Positions 1-12,749 are shown, counted from the stretch's first letter. The stretch is 64,000 nt of DNA from Okapia johnstoni (GCA_024291935.2 CM044322.1:72717405-72781404); one strand, 5' to 3'. Notes: generated from the sequence alone by a model not told the origin. Numbers and translations: made by a program.

Positions 1-115
1 CCTACAGCCCACGGCCCACAGCAGGGAGAGACAAGGGAGACGAGTGGGATAGCAGGGAGGGGAGCCCCGGGCTGAGACACCCCAGACACGGGCAAGGGGG
101 GGCGGGAGGCAGAGT
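1..115 (-). other. ADORA1: ADORA1 3' UTR, partial
   Basis: Sequence immediately downstream of the ADORA1 stop codon. It is GC-rich and contains no AATAAA signal, so the UTR must continue past the window edge. Known mammalian A1 mRNAs have long 3' UTRs, so nearly all of it lies outside this window. Confidence 0.8.
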
Positions 116-755
116 CTAGTCATCGGGCCTCTCTGCTGGAGGATCCTCGTCAACAGGGGGCACAGGCTGGCAGCGGAAGTGGTCATTCCAGATCTTAAGG
201 AAGGTCACACGAAACTTCTGGATGCGGAAGGCGTAGACGATGGGGTTCATGGCCGAGTTGCCGTGCGAGAGGAAGATGGCGATGTATATGAGGATCCTGG
301 GCATGCGGCAGGAAGGGCAGAAGAGGGTGACGCAGTTGAGGATGTGCAAGGGCAGCCAGCTGAGGGCGAAAAGGAAGAGGATGAGGGCCAGCGACTTGGC
401 GATCTTCAGCTCCTTCCCATAGTACTTCTGCGGGTCTCCGGAGGAGGCCGACACCTTCTTGTTGAGCTGCTTGCGGATCAGATAGAAGACCTCCATGTAG
501 ATGAGGACCATGAGCAGCAGCGGGGGTAGCACCCACACGAAGAAGTTGAAGTAAACCATGTACTCCATGCTGATGACCTTCTCAAACTGGCACTCAATCA
601 CAGGCTCGCCCACGCTGCCATTCGCCAGCCAGTCCCGCTCCACCGCACTCAGGTTGTTCCAGCCGAACATGGGTGTCAGGCCCACCACAAAGGAGAGAAT
701 CCAGCAGCCAGTGATGGCCACCACAGCTCTTCGAGGAGTCACCACTGTCTTGTAC
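116..755 (-). CDS. ADORA1: Adenosine A1 receptor, coding exon 2 (residues 114-326)
   Basis: Second coding exon of a class A GPCR that couples to Gi/o and lowers cAMP at the plasma membrane. It follows a polypyrimidine-CAG acceptor (756-758 on +). Its first base completes an AGG Arg codon begun in the upstream exon, and it runs to a TAG at 116-118. It encodes TM4 to TM7, helix 8 and the tail. Recognisable residues are the NGS glycosylation site at 159, Cys169 (disulfide partner of Cys80), Phe171 and Glu172 in ECL2, Trp247, His251 and Asn254 in TM6, the Cys260/Cys263 pair in ECL3, His278, NPIVY at 284-288, and Cys309, the usual palmitoylation site. Together with the exon at 33687-34027 it makes exactly 326 residues, the same as human A1. 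Position 277 is Ser (TCG) where human A1 has Thr, and 264/265 are Arg/Met where human has His/Lys. The reading frame is intact. Confidence 0.97.
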
Positions 756-2237
756 CTGAGGGAGAGGAGGGCAGAGTGTGAGGCCCCCTCCTCGGTTCAC
801 CCAGCCCCAGGGGTCTCTAAGAGGAGCTCCTTGCCCAGCCAGGGCCCAGTAAGTGGTGAGGTGCATGTCTTTGGCCAGAGGGCAAACTCTCTGGGATATA
901 AAATTTAGGCCAGAACTTGCAATGCACTGGCTCATGTCGCCTGCTGAGGGTGAGAAAGATCTAGAAGAAAATAACAGATGAACTCCTTTAGGAGTTTTAC
1001 TAAAATTACCAAAGTAAAAATTGTTCATATGCACTTGGCACACCCCCACTGGTCCCCATGTGGTAGAAAAGCACCGTCAGAATGAGGGCCCATTTGACAG
1101 CTGAGAAGACTGATGTTCAAGGTACTCAAGTGTTCTCCCCGAGGCCACATGCAGCTTACCTCCCCTCCTTTTTCAGTCATTGTACAGCGCTTATCTCCTG
1201 AAGGGTTCATCTCAAGAACCACCTCTCCTCCCCCAAACTAATTGGGAACTAGTCTCAAGAAAGAAAACTGATGGTCACCGAGGACTACATGCAAGGGACT
1301 CCAATTTAGGCATGCATGCATGGGTGCAATCATTCATTTTTTGAGTGCTTTCTGTGCCAGGCATTGGTCTGTGTGCTGGGAGTAAGATAAAGAATCCCTT
1401 CCTCTACACAGCTCACATTTTGAGTGAAGAAATAGAAAACGTAAAAGTAAGAAATAAGTAATACAACTACAGGTTGTGATATGTCCTTTGAAGAAAATAA
1501 AGAGGACCATGTTAAGGGGCAGAGCCCCCAGCCCTTCTCAGGCCATAACACACACAGATATGAAAACATTAGGATAACACAGGAAATGGGCGAGGCTGCC
1601 CATGGGCCGTGCCTATCTCTACCGCTGTCCCCAAGGTCGAGGAGACAAACTCTAGAGGGGCTCCCCTCTTCCCTTTAAACCAATTCAGCCAGCATCCGGC
1701 ATGTCCTTGGCCCATGCACTGGCCTTGGAATGAGTGCCAAAGGCTGGGCCCTGCCTGGCTCTGGGCCAGCAGCTTGCCCAGTTGTTATTTTCTGATGCAG
1801 CTTCTGAGATGGATGCAGTGGCCTCCTGAGCATGTAAACAGCTACTGAGGCCCACGGGTGTGAATGCAGAGGCCTCCTTCTAGCTCTGTTTTCTTCTGTC
1901 CTGTGCCTGGAGAATCTGCAGCTTTCTCCTCCACAGCAATATTTAAGGTCTCTCTCACCTTGGACCAAAGCCGACCGCTCCTTGAACACTTTACTGGAGT
2001 GGAAAGGGGAATGATTTGGGGGATGCGAGAAGCTGGACCCACTCCCACCCCATCTAAAAATTGAGCACTAGAAGGGACCTTGGGAACCTTGTTTCCAATT
2101 TCATCATTCCATGGGGAAACTGAGGCCCTTAGAAGACTCCAAAACCACAGTGTAGTACCCCTCCCCTACTCTGTAAACTGTATCCCCAGAGCTTTAAGGA
2201 GTCTTAACAGCTGCCCAGATTGCTTGTGCCTATCTGA

Positions 2238-2691
2238 AGCTATGGTTTTTCCAGTAGTCATGTAGTGACAAATGGACTAGAAAGAAAGCTGAGCACCGAA
2301 GAATTGGTACTTTTGAACTGTGGTGTTGAAGAAGACTCTTTGAGAATCCCTTGGACCGCAAGGAGATCCAACCAGTCCATCCTAAAGGAAATCAGTCCTG
2401 AATATTCATTGGAAGGACTGAAGCTGAAGCTGAAGCTGAAGCTGAAGCTCCAATACTTTGTGGCCACCTGATGGGAAGAAGTGACTCATTTGAAAAGATC
2501 CTGATGCTGGGAAAGATTGAGGGCGGGAGAAGGGGATGACAGAAGATGAGATGATTGGATGGCATCACCGACTCGATGGACATGAGTTTGAGCAAGCTCC
2601 AGGAGTTGGTGATGGACAGGGAGGCCTGGCATACGGCAGTCCATGTGGTTGCAAAGAGTCAGACACGGCTGAGTGACTGAACTGAACTGAA
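2238..2691 (+). mobile_element. BovB (RTE) 3'-end fragment
   Basis: Matches the last 450 bases of BovB, from the segment coding the C-terminal part of the reverse transcriptase protein to the CTGAACTGAACTGAA tail. It is 5' truncated and broken by stops. It contains an expanded hexamer (see next entry). Confidence 0.85.
2418..2447 (+). repeat. (CTGAAG)5 hexanucleotide repeat
   Basis: Five perfect CTGAAG units inside the BovB copy, where other copies in this window carry about two. A slippage expansion within the element. Confidence 0.85.
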
Positions 2692-2769
2692 TCTTCGAAT
2701 TCTTGCTGTAACTAAAGCCTCTTTCCACCTCTTGAATCCCCCCAGCAGAATAGCAAGCCTGGTGCATAC

Positions 2770-2905
2770 TTTGGAGTCAGAGATCCATATCTGAGTCCCA
2801 GGTCTGCAACCTACTAGGTCAATTCTTCTTCTGTAAAATGAGACTATGGGACCTACTTTAGATGAGTTAATATATGTGAAATGATCTTTAAGCACCCCAC
2901 CAACA
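2770..2905 (+). repeat. MIR-like fragment
   Basis: Has the MIR core pattern (TCTGAGTCCCAGGTCTGC, then a TCTGTAAAATGAGA block). Diverged. Confidence 0.5.
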
Positions 2906-3269
2906 TTCCTGTGCCTGAGCTCCTACCCCTCCAAAGCCCCTGAAAACACACACACCTGGGAAACCCTGCTATTTCTAGATGTTCAGCAAACGTAGCCCAA
3001 TGTGTCTGCAATCATCTGGCTCAGGATTTGTTTCTGATGAGCTCAAATTGCTTTCCCATGTGTCCCATGGTGAAAAAAGTTCTGGGAGAGTCTATAGGGT
3101 GTAACTAAAGGAGTACAGATCATTCTACAAAAGAGAAAGGCACTCTGTCACAGCTGTCACAAGGTGGGGGGCAGGGCCCCGGATGAGCCTCAGCAGGGCC
3201 AAATGGGGCTGCAGCTGCAGAAGGAAGGATGGAGGCCACGCCTCCCCATCACAATCTATCACCTCTGTG

Positions 3270-3400
3270 GTTCACACCATGTGTATCATTTATAAAGTGC
3301 TTTCACATTCATGTTTCAGGTAATCCCCACGGCCACTCTGCAGGCTGACTATGGGTTGTTTAGTTGTGGATGATAAGCAGATTGGGAATATCCCTTTCCA
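3270..3400 (-). repeat. MIR-like fragment
   Basis: Resembles MIR in antisense (TATAAAGTGCTTTCACATTCAT, then a weak ATGATAAGCAGATTGGG). Low certainty. Confidence 0.4.
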
Positions 3401-4432
3401 ACAAGGTTTAAAATGGGAATGCCTACACCCTGTCCACAAGCAGTACTACCCAGAGAAAGAAGGGTAGACACGGTGAGCTCTGGCATTGCCATCCCTCCTG
3501 AGGACTGGATGAGGGGTGCCTAGCCCAGGACTCACATCTGGGCAGTGATGACCCACCAGGAGAGGAGGTGAATTCTGATAGTGTCCCAGCTGGGAGACAA
3601 GGAGGAGGCAGCTTCTGGCTAAAGAGTTGCCCCCCTTTTCCCCTCCCCTCACCCTTCTCAACTGCCTGGAGCCCTGGGGTTAAAGCTTTCCTGGGGCTCC
3701 TCCAGGACCAGGTCCCAGCAGACCCTGCAGCCTAGGGTATCAGTTCTCATCTGTTTTTCTTGCTACTTTTTCCATAGTGGGAATGGGTTAGACTCAGAAC
3801 CTTGGTGGGGTAGAGGCAGGCATTCACAGGAAGGGCTACCTCCCAGGGCTGGGAGAAAAACTCACCTCTCCTTACACGTGGGAAAGAGCAGCAGAGGCTG
3901 CAAGTTCTGGGGTGCACATGGGGTGGGGCATGTTCAATAGGACAAGTGCTTGTCCCCGCCAAGTCATGGTCTAAGGCCTCATCACCCCTGGGGCTATGCT
4001 GAGAGCTAGTCAGAGAGATGGCTGCCCTTAGTAGTGTGCAATCTCAGACAGACAAAGGGGAAGAAATAGCATGGAGGCACTGAAACACCATGTGGAGCTC
4101 TGTCCACAGGCAAGCAGGGCAGGCAGCTCTTTAAAGATGTCACTGAAGGGACCAGGAAGAGCCCTGCCCACCCTTGTAGCCTAGTGAGGGCAAGACACAG
4201 GGCAGGGCAGTCAGAGCTGTGGTCTGGGGCGGCCCCCTGGGCTGGGCAGGTCACATGAAAGATTTCAAGGTTTTGTCTTGTGCAGGGAAAGCTGTTGTAA
4301 GCAAAGGAAGACTATAATCCAATTTCTATTTTTAAAAGACACCTCGGGCTGCAGTGTGGAGTGTGCTTTGTGCAGCGGGGAAAGCAAGAACACCAGAGGG
4401 AGCCTATTTCAGCTGTCCAGGCAAGAGGCAAG

Positions 4433-4649
4433 TATTCCCTATTCCGTGGTGGCTCAGTGGTAAAGAATTCACTTGCCAATGTAGGAGACATAAGAGACGT
4501 GGTTTGATCCCTGGGTCAGGAAGATCCCTTGGAGAGCATGGAACCCACTGCAGTATTCTTGCCTGGAGAATCCCATGGACAGAGGAGCCTGGCAGGCTAC
4601 AGTCCATGGGGTCGCAAAGAGTTGGACACGACTGAAGTAACATGCACGA
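4433..4649 (+). mobile_element. Bov-tA SINE with 14-bp target-site duplication
   Basis: tRNA-derived head (GTGGCTCAGTGGTAAAGAAT, box B GGTTTGATCC) followed by the BovB-derived body. It is flanked by a perfect direct repeat, AGGCAAGAGGCAAG, at 4419-4432 and 4650-4663, which fixes both ends. Confidence 0.9.
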
Positions 4650-7441
4650 AGGCAAGAGGCAAGGTGGTGACCTCGGGTAGGTGACGGTGCGGGGTGAGGA
4701 GAAGCTCACGGCTGTCAGATGTGTTTGGGAGCAGAGCTCACAGGACCTGCTGCTGAGTTTGGATGTCCAGGTGAGAGAGAGAACCATCAGGCTGAGGCTC
4801 AGCTTCTGATCCCGACCACTGAAGGGAGAGTGGCACCCCTCCTTGAGCCTGACCCCCTCTCACCATGGACCCTTCTCCTCTCCCAACCCCTCAACGTGAA
4901 TAAATACACATAAAAATGGACACATGAATCCATATATCCATTTATTCAATCTTTATGATTTATGCAATGGCAACCACATTTTATTCAGTGATAAGTAAAA
5001 ATGACTTATTTGACCATTCATGATTGATTGAGGACAAGGGCCTCTTCTGAGCGATATGAGTGAGTGCCACCAGGCCACCGGCCAGGCTCCAACACACATG
5101 CAGCAGCCCTGCTCCCAACACACAGTGAGACTAACAGAGGCTTCCCCAGCCAGAACCAGCCTCCCCAGAGTCTCCCAGACCAGGGGCATTTCCATCTCAA
5201 GCTAAACTCCATCAGGAGCTATGAGCGTGCCTGAGCTCTGCATTGGCCCTTTCCATTATGAATAAGCCTTCTTCATGGGTTGGAGACCCGACTGAAGGGA
5301 GGCCTGGCTTCTGCCTGCCTACAGTGTCACAGGATGGCTCTTCAGGGACACCACTGTGGACTGGTTTTTAGGCGGACTCCGAGACCATGAACAATAAGCT
5401 CCTTAGAACAGGAAAAGCTCAGAATGCCACCAGGTGGTAAAGAGACCAGGGGACCGAGGCAGGAAAGATGCATTTGACAAAGAAAAGAGAAGGGAGGGAA
5501 ACAGATCCTCAAAAACTCTTTGGTGGACAAAGAACTGGCCAACAAAGGAAGGTGCTCAGAGAAGCTGCTCCATCCCTGCACAGACAAGACTGGGGTGTGC
5601 TGGTCCTCAAGCTAGGCACCCTAACCCCCCCTCCCCTGCCCTACTCTGAGTCACAGGGGATGGGGGCTAACTCCTGAAGCCTGCATCTCCCAAGGTCCTG
5701 GGTCACTGGGTTCGTGGAAGGCATTGGACTGCTGGAGGGAGGAGATGGAAGGATGTTTCCACCCACATCTCTGTCACAGGCAGGTCTCAGGCAGCGGTTA
5801 AATCTCTTCCTTGGCTCTACCTCCCACTAGCAGGCTCACCGTGGTTCCAGCTTCCACTAACCGGCTGCAGCCCCTGGGTTTCGGGACCACCTCCTTCTTT
5901 TGTCCTTCAGCCTAGGGGTAGCTTCTTGCTGTTGCTAATGTCTGAGTTACCTCACTATCCCCTCTTTGACTTTTCAGATGCTTCATGACCTATGTTACCA
6001 GTTCCTAATGAGGGCATTAAAAGCCCTCAGTTGTAAACACCTAATAATTTCTGTGCTCCAGGTTAGATCCCAATGGTTCACGAGTGAAGCTGGAGCAGGA
6101 AAAATTGAGTGCAGTTATCACAAAGAACTCCCTGCTAGAGAGACGAGAGACCTGACCAGACTTTTAGTAAATATGTGTTAACTCAAAAGAAGAGAGAGAT
6201 AATCCAAACAATGAGTGTGGAAAAGGCTAAACATGGTTCTGTTTGGAGGCAGGGGTGATGAAGTGTCCTGTGAACTGCTGAGACCAGGGCAGGGTCCTCA
6301 GGCCTGTTTACCATCACTTGCTTCTCACCAAGGCCCTGGGCATGCAAACTGAGTAGGGGACTGGAAGGGGTCCACACCTTTCTGCAACATGCAGTTTGGA
6401 TAGTCTGAGGCTGAATCCTCCATGTTCCCTCCCCTCTTTCTTGCCGTCTGAGAAGGACTGATATTCCATAGCTCGGGTTACCTCCTTCCTTGCCTCCGTT
6501 CTTATCATAGATCTCAGCTCCTTTTAAATGGAAACTTGGATCTCAAGATCAGGGACGTAAGACTTTCAGACTATTAAACTACTTCCTGCAGAGAAAGTCT
6601 CCCTTTCAAAGGAAACAGGAAACCATATACAATCAAAAGCACACTCCAGGGGCAAAATATTTAATAGTAACATTCCCCACGGGAGTCTGGATCAGAAGCC
6701 CCAGGGAAGGACCAGGATGTCTGGGTCCTAATTATCCTGCCTTGAATATTGCTTGCTTCAGGCCCTGTGGCATTATCCACCACCTCTGAATATCAGTGTC
6801 ACCAATCCTCAAAAGGGGGCCCCATCTGACACCCTCAGGGCTACTTTGCAGAGCTACAGACAGTGGGGGAAGACACTAAACTCCTTGAAAGAACAGAGCT
6901 GGATAAATTAATTATGCTAGTAGTGTAATGGACCTTGGAAATAACTCCTGGTCATGTTCTGAGGACAAACAATTCAACAGACTGGTAGGAAAAACAATTA
7001 TATCTGTGTATGTGACCCAGTAACATCCTCTATTCTGAACAACTTCCCCCACCCTCTCTGCTTCAGATTCAGAGCTTTCTTGAATCTGGGAATGAGTGGA
7101 AGACACATGCTATTCTCTGCCCCAAGGGAACTCTCCTTCTGACAGGGGAGGTATAGCTCCTGAGTCTCTAATGGAAGAGCAGTCCAGGCTAAATAAAACA
7201 TACAGGGCCAAAGTTCCTGGCCTTAACCCCAGACTCAAAAGTAGTCCAGGTAACTGACATCACAAGCTCCTCTAGAGGCCTATGAGCCTGTGAAAAAGCC
7301 CCTCTCCTCTCTGGCTGTGTCCTCTCATCCTTAGGAAGAGGGGTTGGGATTTGTTCAGACCATCTGATGCGGAGGATGCTGCAGGGGGTGGGATGTAGGG
7401 AGGGAGGTTCGCAGATTCAGGGAAGGCATGCCCTCAAAATA

Positions 7442-7657
7442 TGAAAGTGAAAGTGTTAGTCACTAAGTCGTATCCGACTCTTTGTGATCCCATGAACTGT
7501 AGCCTGCCAGGCTCCTCCGTCCATGGGATTCTCCAGGCAAGAATACTGGAGTGGGTTGCCATTCCCTTCTCCAGGGGAATCTTCCTGACCCAGGGATTGA
7601 ACCTGGGTCTCCTGCAGTACAGGCAGATTCTCTACTGTCTGAGCCCCTAGGAAAGCC
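7442..7657 (-). mobile_element. Bov-tA SINE
   Basis: Antisense copy from the GAAAGTGAAAGTGTTAGTC end to the tRNA-derived end (AGATTCTCTACTGTCTGAGCC). No clear target duplication seen. Confidence 0.85.
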
Positions 7658-8254
7658 CCCACCTTGCTTACATCCCCAACCCTTTCCCCCAGTCCCAGGC
7701 ATATCAGAACGTCCCCACACAGGCAACAGGAGACCCAGGGACTGTGCTCTGACACAATCCCCTGGGTGACTTTGAGATGCCGTCACGTCCTCCCCAGCCC
7801 CAGTACTCTGACTCCTGAGACCAGTGAAGCCCCACATCCGAGTAATAGGGTGGTCTTCAGGGAGGAGAGTGTCTCACCTGAACTGCAAACTCAGGAGAAC
7901 AGGACCCAGACCTCAGCATTCCTGGCCATTTCCTGCTCTCAGATTTGATTCTCTCCAGTTCTTGGGGTAAGGCCAGGATGGTGAAAACACCAAGGCCAAA
8001 TAACTCCACCTGCTGTGGGAGACTTTCTGACTCATTCAGTGGCATGGGAAAAAAAAGCATCCTGTCTGCATATAGATTTTATGACCTATGAGTGGTTGGC
8101 ACGGTGAGGCCTTCCTGGTTTGACCACGGTGGTAAAGGGTGTCAAATTTCTTTTCCAACAGAACGGAAAGACCTGACGTTATAGGAAAATGGAGCTGAGT
8201 TCTGATACAGGCTTTGCAGGAGGGAGTGAGCTTGGGTGAGACTCTTCTCCGGTG

Positions 8255-8360
8255 AATGAAGAATGTTATCGAGTCAGATCTGAGTTTAAGCTTTAGCTCT
8301 ACCAGTTAATAGTCTGTGGCCTTGGCCAAGTAACAATTCCTTGAGCCTTGCTTTGTCCTC
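8255..8360 (+). repeat. MIR-like fragment
   Basis: MIR core-like pattern with GGCCTTGGCCAAGTAAC followed by a CTTGAGCCT block. Confidence 0.45.
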
Positions 8361-9100
8361 AGCACATTGGCACGAGAGGACCTACTTGGCAAGCTCACTG
8401 TGACCACAAGGCCCCTCTGTGAATAGTAGCAACTGGTGCCTCTTGTTATCACCACCCCTCGCCCAAGGACACCCCTGACTCCACCAGAAAACAGTTAGCC
8501 CCTGAAGAGAAACAAAACAGGTTGCAGCAACTCAGACAAACAGTTACTTGTTTCACTTCAGCTCTTCTGCTGAATTCAGCCTTGGTACAAAACTAGTCTG
8601 TGTTCCCTGATCTGACTAGTGTCTGAGTCTTTGGGTGGGGAGGGGACGGGGATGGGGCACTTGCTGAGCCTGCCACTACACCCCACAGGGCCCTGGAGAA
8701 ACCTTACTTCCTGGCTAAGTCCAGTAAAGCTCTCGTGAGTGAGCGGCCAGTGCAGAGAGTGGAGACGGGGGGACAGTCTCGGGGGCTCTGGCGCTGTCTC
8801 CCACCCTGTTCTGCTCATCTTCTAGTCTGTCTGGAACCGTAGAGTCCTCAACATCTGCCTGAAGGCTTGTTTCCCTCAAGGGGCCTTGACCCACTCTGGG
8901 TACAGAGACAGTAAGCAGAGTCCAGAGCAGCCCGTAGGTGGTAGCCCACTGAGATCAGAGAGCAGACCAGAGCATGGAGTCACAGGGGCGCCCCCCCAGG
9001 CCTCCCCTGGCCTGGGAGGGAGGGGTGCTTGCCCTGCAGAGGCCGCTGCTCTCAGAGGACTTGGGTCCTTACTCTGCTTCAGCCACCTGGGCCTCATTGG

Positions 9101-9315
9101 TGTTGTTTAGTTGTTTAGTTATTAAGTCGTGTCTGGCTCTTTTGCGACCCCATGGACTGTAGCCCACCAGGATCTTCTGTTCATGGGATTTCCCGGACAA
9201 AAACACTGGAGTGGGCTGCCATTTCCTTCTCCAGAGGATCTTGCCGACCCAGGGATCAAACCCAAGTCTCCTGCAGTGCAGGCAATTCTTTACCAGTGAA
9301 CCACCAAGGAAGCCA
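9101..9315 (-). mobile_element. Bov-tA SINE
   Basis: Antisense copy: AGTCGTGTCTGGCTC through ATTCTTTACCAGTGAACCACC. Full length, moderately diverged. Confidence 0.85.
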
Positions 9316-10109
9316 CTTGGAATTTCAGGGTTCCCTAAAGTTCTGGCATCAGCCCTCTACTCTAGGAAAGACGCAAGCGACCTGGGAGGAGGGCAGGGAG
9401 AACAGGGAGACCCCTCCTCTTTGGAAGTCTTTCCAAAGAGAGGGCCTGTCTCACCTGCAGGCCTCTATTCCATAGCTTGTACTTTTACACCAGAAAACCC
9501 AGGATCTAACTTCAGTCCCTCCTGCTGTATCCCAACCCAAGGAAGTACTGCTCTTGGGACCTGGAAGAAGCTGCAGTCATATTTTCCCAGGTCCTCTCCT
9601 TGCTCCCACTTCATGTTCAGGTTGGTGGAAATTTGGAGCCCAAATTACAGTGGTAAGAACTCCAGCTCCTAGCAGCTTCCCATCGTCCCTCCTTTGCCTA
9701 TTCCCCTGATCCCACCACAGGCCTACTCACTGATCCCCACAGTGTGCAGGACATTCACATGAAGCTGCAGGCCAGGCCCAGTCCAGGAACCAGTGTACCA
9801 CCCAGGCAGCAGCACACAGAAAAGTTTAGCAACAGCTGTCAGCCCTGAACCCTGCCCCACCCTGCCTTTCTGACTTCTTGGATTTGTTCTAGGCTTTTCT
9901 CCTCTTTTCCGTAGCGCCTCCAGAGATGGGCTGGGGAGAAGGAGAGTCCTGATGCAGTGAAAGTTGGGGAAGCACCCAGCATTGCCCAGGTAGGCGCAGG
10001 CCAAGCATAGAGTCCCCTTCCCAGGCCTTCTCGCAGTCGGTTCACCTGGATCAAAGTGGAGGCTGATACCCTCCTTTTCCCCGTGTGGGACAATCACTAA
10101 AACTATGTT

Positions 10110-10225
10110 TTCCTCCCTGAGCACATAACTGCAAGTTCCCCAATAATGGGAGTCAGGTCTGGTTCAATGTTGTATTCCTAGCACCTGCCATGGTACCTGG
10201 TACACAGTAGGCACACAATAATATT
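10110..10225 (+). repeat. L2 3'-end fragment
   Basis: Typical L2 tail: CCTAGCACCTGCCATGGTACC, then GTAGGCACACAATAATATTT. Confidence 0.65.
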
Positions 10226-11299
10226 TTTAGAAAGGAAAATAGATTCACATAAAATGCTCAATTAAACCCAGAGAAGTCAGAAAAAGAGAAGGTGGGAGAG
10301 AAACAACAAATCCAATGAATAGAAAACAGTCACTAACATGGTAGATGGCCAATGATATCATTGCCCACTTTAAATGGGAATAAACCAGGGAGGAGAAGAA
10401 GAGGAAGCTGCTCTGAGGCTTTCTGCTTCTTGCCACAACATCCCTCCTGGAGGGAGAAGAACAGAACGTGCACCCAGCCCACACAGCTGAGGAACCTCCC
10501 ATAGAATCCTTGAGATTTCCAATCCTAAATTTCTGCCCCAGTTACCCAGCCCACTTTCCATTCTAAGTCACCCAGCTTAATACATTAAGCTACTTAATTA
10601 GGTGGTTCTAGCCTAATTAGAGTCTAACTACACTTCCTCCTGCTGCAAGACTAGACTTTCTCCTCACGGCTGCTCCTGGGTAGAAGTAGGGGACAGCCTG
10701 TTCTCAGTGAGCTGGCCTACATCCCCGTGAACTGCATCAGGATAATGGAGCAGCATGGAGCCACTGGCAGCATCCCAGAGTAGGGACCTGGTGAGGCAGC
10801 TTCTCTGAGCCTTGATCAATGACCTCATTTTCAGTCACTTCTGCCACTTCTGCAAAGCCCAATAAATCACTCACATCTGCCACAACCCTGGATGAGGGAA
10901 TTTCACATTAAGATGTATGTGGGAGAGGAGGAAGCTTATTAAAAATCAACGCCTTTTTTTCCATCTACCATTCACAAAAACTTCAAAGTGCTGGGCTCAG
11001 AGCCGCAAGAAGTAAAGGCAGATTGTGGGCAATAATGGACCCTGGGGACTCAACCAGGCAAGAATTAGGTAGAAAAGGCATGCCAGGCACGTGGTGGGAA
11101 CACCAAAGTGGCTTTCCTCTCCCAGCTGATATTAATATCAACAATCTGGGCCATTTGGAAAGTTCAACTCAAGTGCCCCAACTTTCAAATCCCACAAAGA
11201 CCTGACCACCCACTACTCCTCCTCTCCTGGGGGAGCTGGTACCAGTATCTGCAAGAGAGTCACACCAGTTGGCCAGGGAAGCAAGAAGCTCAAGATAAC

Positions 11300-11425
11300 A
11301 AAGCACTGGCAGGCATGTGACAGGTATCAGAGGGCCTGGGTTCGAATCAGACTCAAACTTGCAGTGTTAGCAGATTGTATCACCTCTCAGAATCTTAGCT
11401 AGGTAGATATCAAATGGAGCTGATA
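11300..11425 (+). repeat. MIR-like fragment
   Basis: CCTGGGTTCGAATCAGACTC followed by a degraded ATCACCTCTCAGAATC block, as in MIR. Confidence 0.5.
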
Positions 11426-11439
11426 GCTGCCTAGCCCAC

Positions 11440-11640
11440 CTTCCAGTGTTTCCATAGTAACCACTTGGCACTGAGCTTTACATGCAGTCTCTCCTTTCGT
11501 CTTTTCACAATTCTCCTAGGAAGAAGGCAGCATCTCCACAGATGAGACTGGGTAACTCTCTCAGAGTCATACAGCTGGTGGTCAGAAGTGGGATTGAAAC
11601 TTAGATCAGCTCCCTCCAAGACCAGGGTTTGGTATTTCAC
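11440..11640 (-). repeat. MIR-like fragment
   Basis: Antisense MIR pattern: ACAGATGAGACTGGGTAACT, then AGTCATACAGCTGGTGGTCA. Confidence 0.5.
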
Positions 11641-12084
11641 ACAGTAATATCCCCATGAGGCTGTGAGGACCTTGAGAACAGGGACTGTAGCCTTATGTTC
11701 CCCCGTATCTCTTACTGCCCAAGCTTCTCAGACTTCAGTTGTGTCAAAGGAGCAAGGCCCAGTGGTATTCAGCTGAATGGTTGGCACAAAAGTAACCCTT
11801 CCCACCCTTGTCTGTGGAGAAGGCTGTCTGAGGAGCCCAGGAAAAAGAAAGGCATTGTCTTGAGTCCTGTAGGAAATAGGAACTCAAATCCATGTCACGT
11901 CCCCTGCAAACCACCTGTGTGACTCACTTTTCTGTATGGAGAGCCACCTCCACCATATGGAGGGAGGAAAGGCAGGGAGCCAGAATGGGAGAAAGAAGGG
12001 CAAGAGGCTTCCACCTCAGCGAAATGACAGTGGGGCGGAACCTTTCTCCTCACAAAGCACTTCCAACCAAGGATCCTCCCTGTT

Positions 12085-12240
12085 GCACACATTATCTTGC
12101 CTGACAGAAAGGACAGCTTTTGTTGTTGACATTTCACAGGTAGGGAAATTGAGGCCTAGGAGGGTTCAGTGAGCACCCAAGGCCATAGCTTGGCTGGTTA
12201 GTGTTTGAGCTGAAAGTTAACCAGGTTCCTCTGACTGTGG
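12085..12240 (-). repeat. MIR-like fragment
   Basis: Antisense MIR pattern: CATTTCACAGGTAGGGAAAT, then a degraded TTGGCTGGTTAGTGTTTGAGC. Confidence 0.5.
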
Positions 12241-12749
12241 CCCAGTGCTCTTTGCAGGGGGCATGCTACCAGCGGGTGGCAGAGAAAGTCTCCCAGAATC
12301 TCTCACAACACTATGCCCTAGGACCAAGCCCAGCGTCTGCTGGGCTGCCTCTTTAGCCCATCTCCTCCATTCTCACTTCCACAGACCTCACTGGGCTATT
12401 TCTACTGCCATGAGGCTAGCAACACCTCCTGATTTAGCTTCCTTGCACTTGTGATTGAAGTAGCTGTGCAAATGAGCGCATGCAGGCTCTAGAACCTGAG
12501 AGAAAGCAGACAGGGCCTAAAGGAAACCAGACGGCAGGTCAGGCCAGGCCTGTGCCTACTACTAGCAGCCCCTGTCCCAGAAGTCTCAGCCCTCTTAGCC
12601 AATTTCTCTGATCTGGAAAATCTTGGGTGTTCTGCCTCTGTCTTAGCCTAGAAGCTCTCTGAGGACAGGGACTGCAGTTCCCCATGGACTGGAAATCCCT
12701 GAGGACAGTGGCCGAGTGAGTGGGTGTATCACAAACAGCATTCACTTTG

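Noticed and set aside
4433..4510. tRNA gene (box A/B-like sequences, here and in every Bov-tA)
   Set aside because: These are tRNA-derived SINE heads joined to BovB sequence. No cloverleaf with a proper acceptor stem is present.
7463..7837. 124-codon minus-strand frame
   Set aside because: Most of it is SINE sequence. The same peptide pattern recurs wherever Bov-tA occurs.
9211..9672. 153-codon plus-strand frame
   Set aside because: Its first third is antisense Bov-tA SINE sequence. The rest has no family resemblance and no start or splice support.
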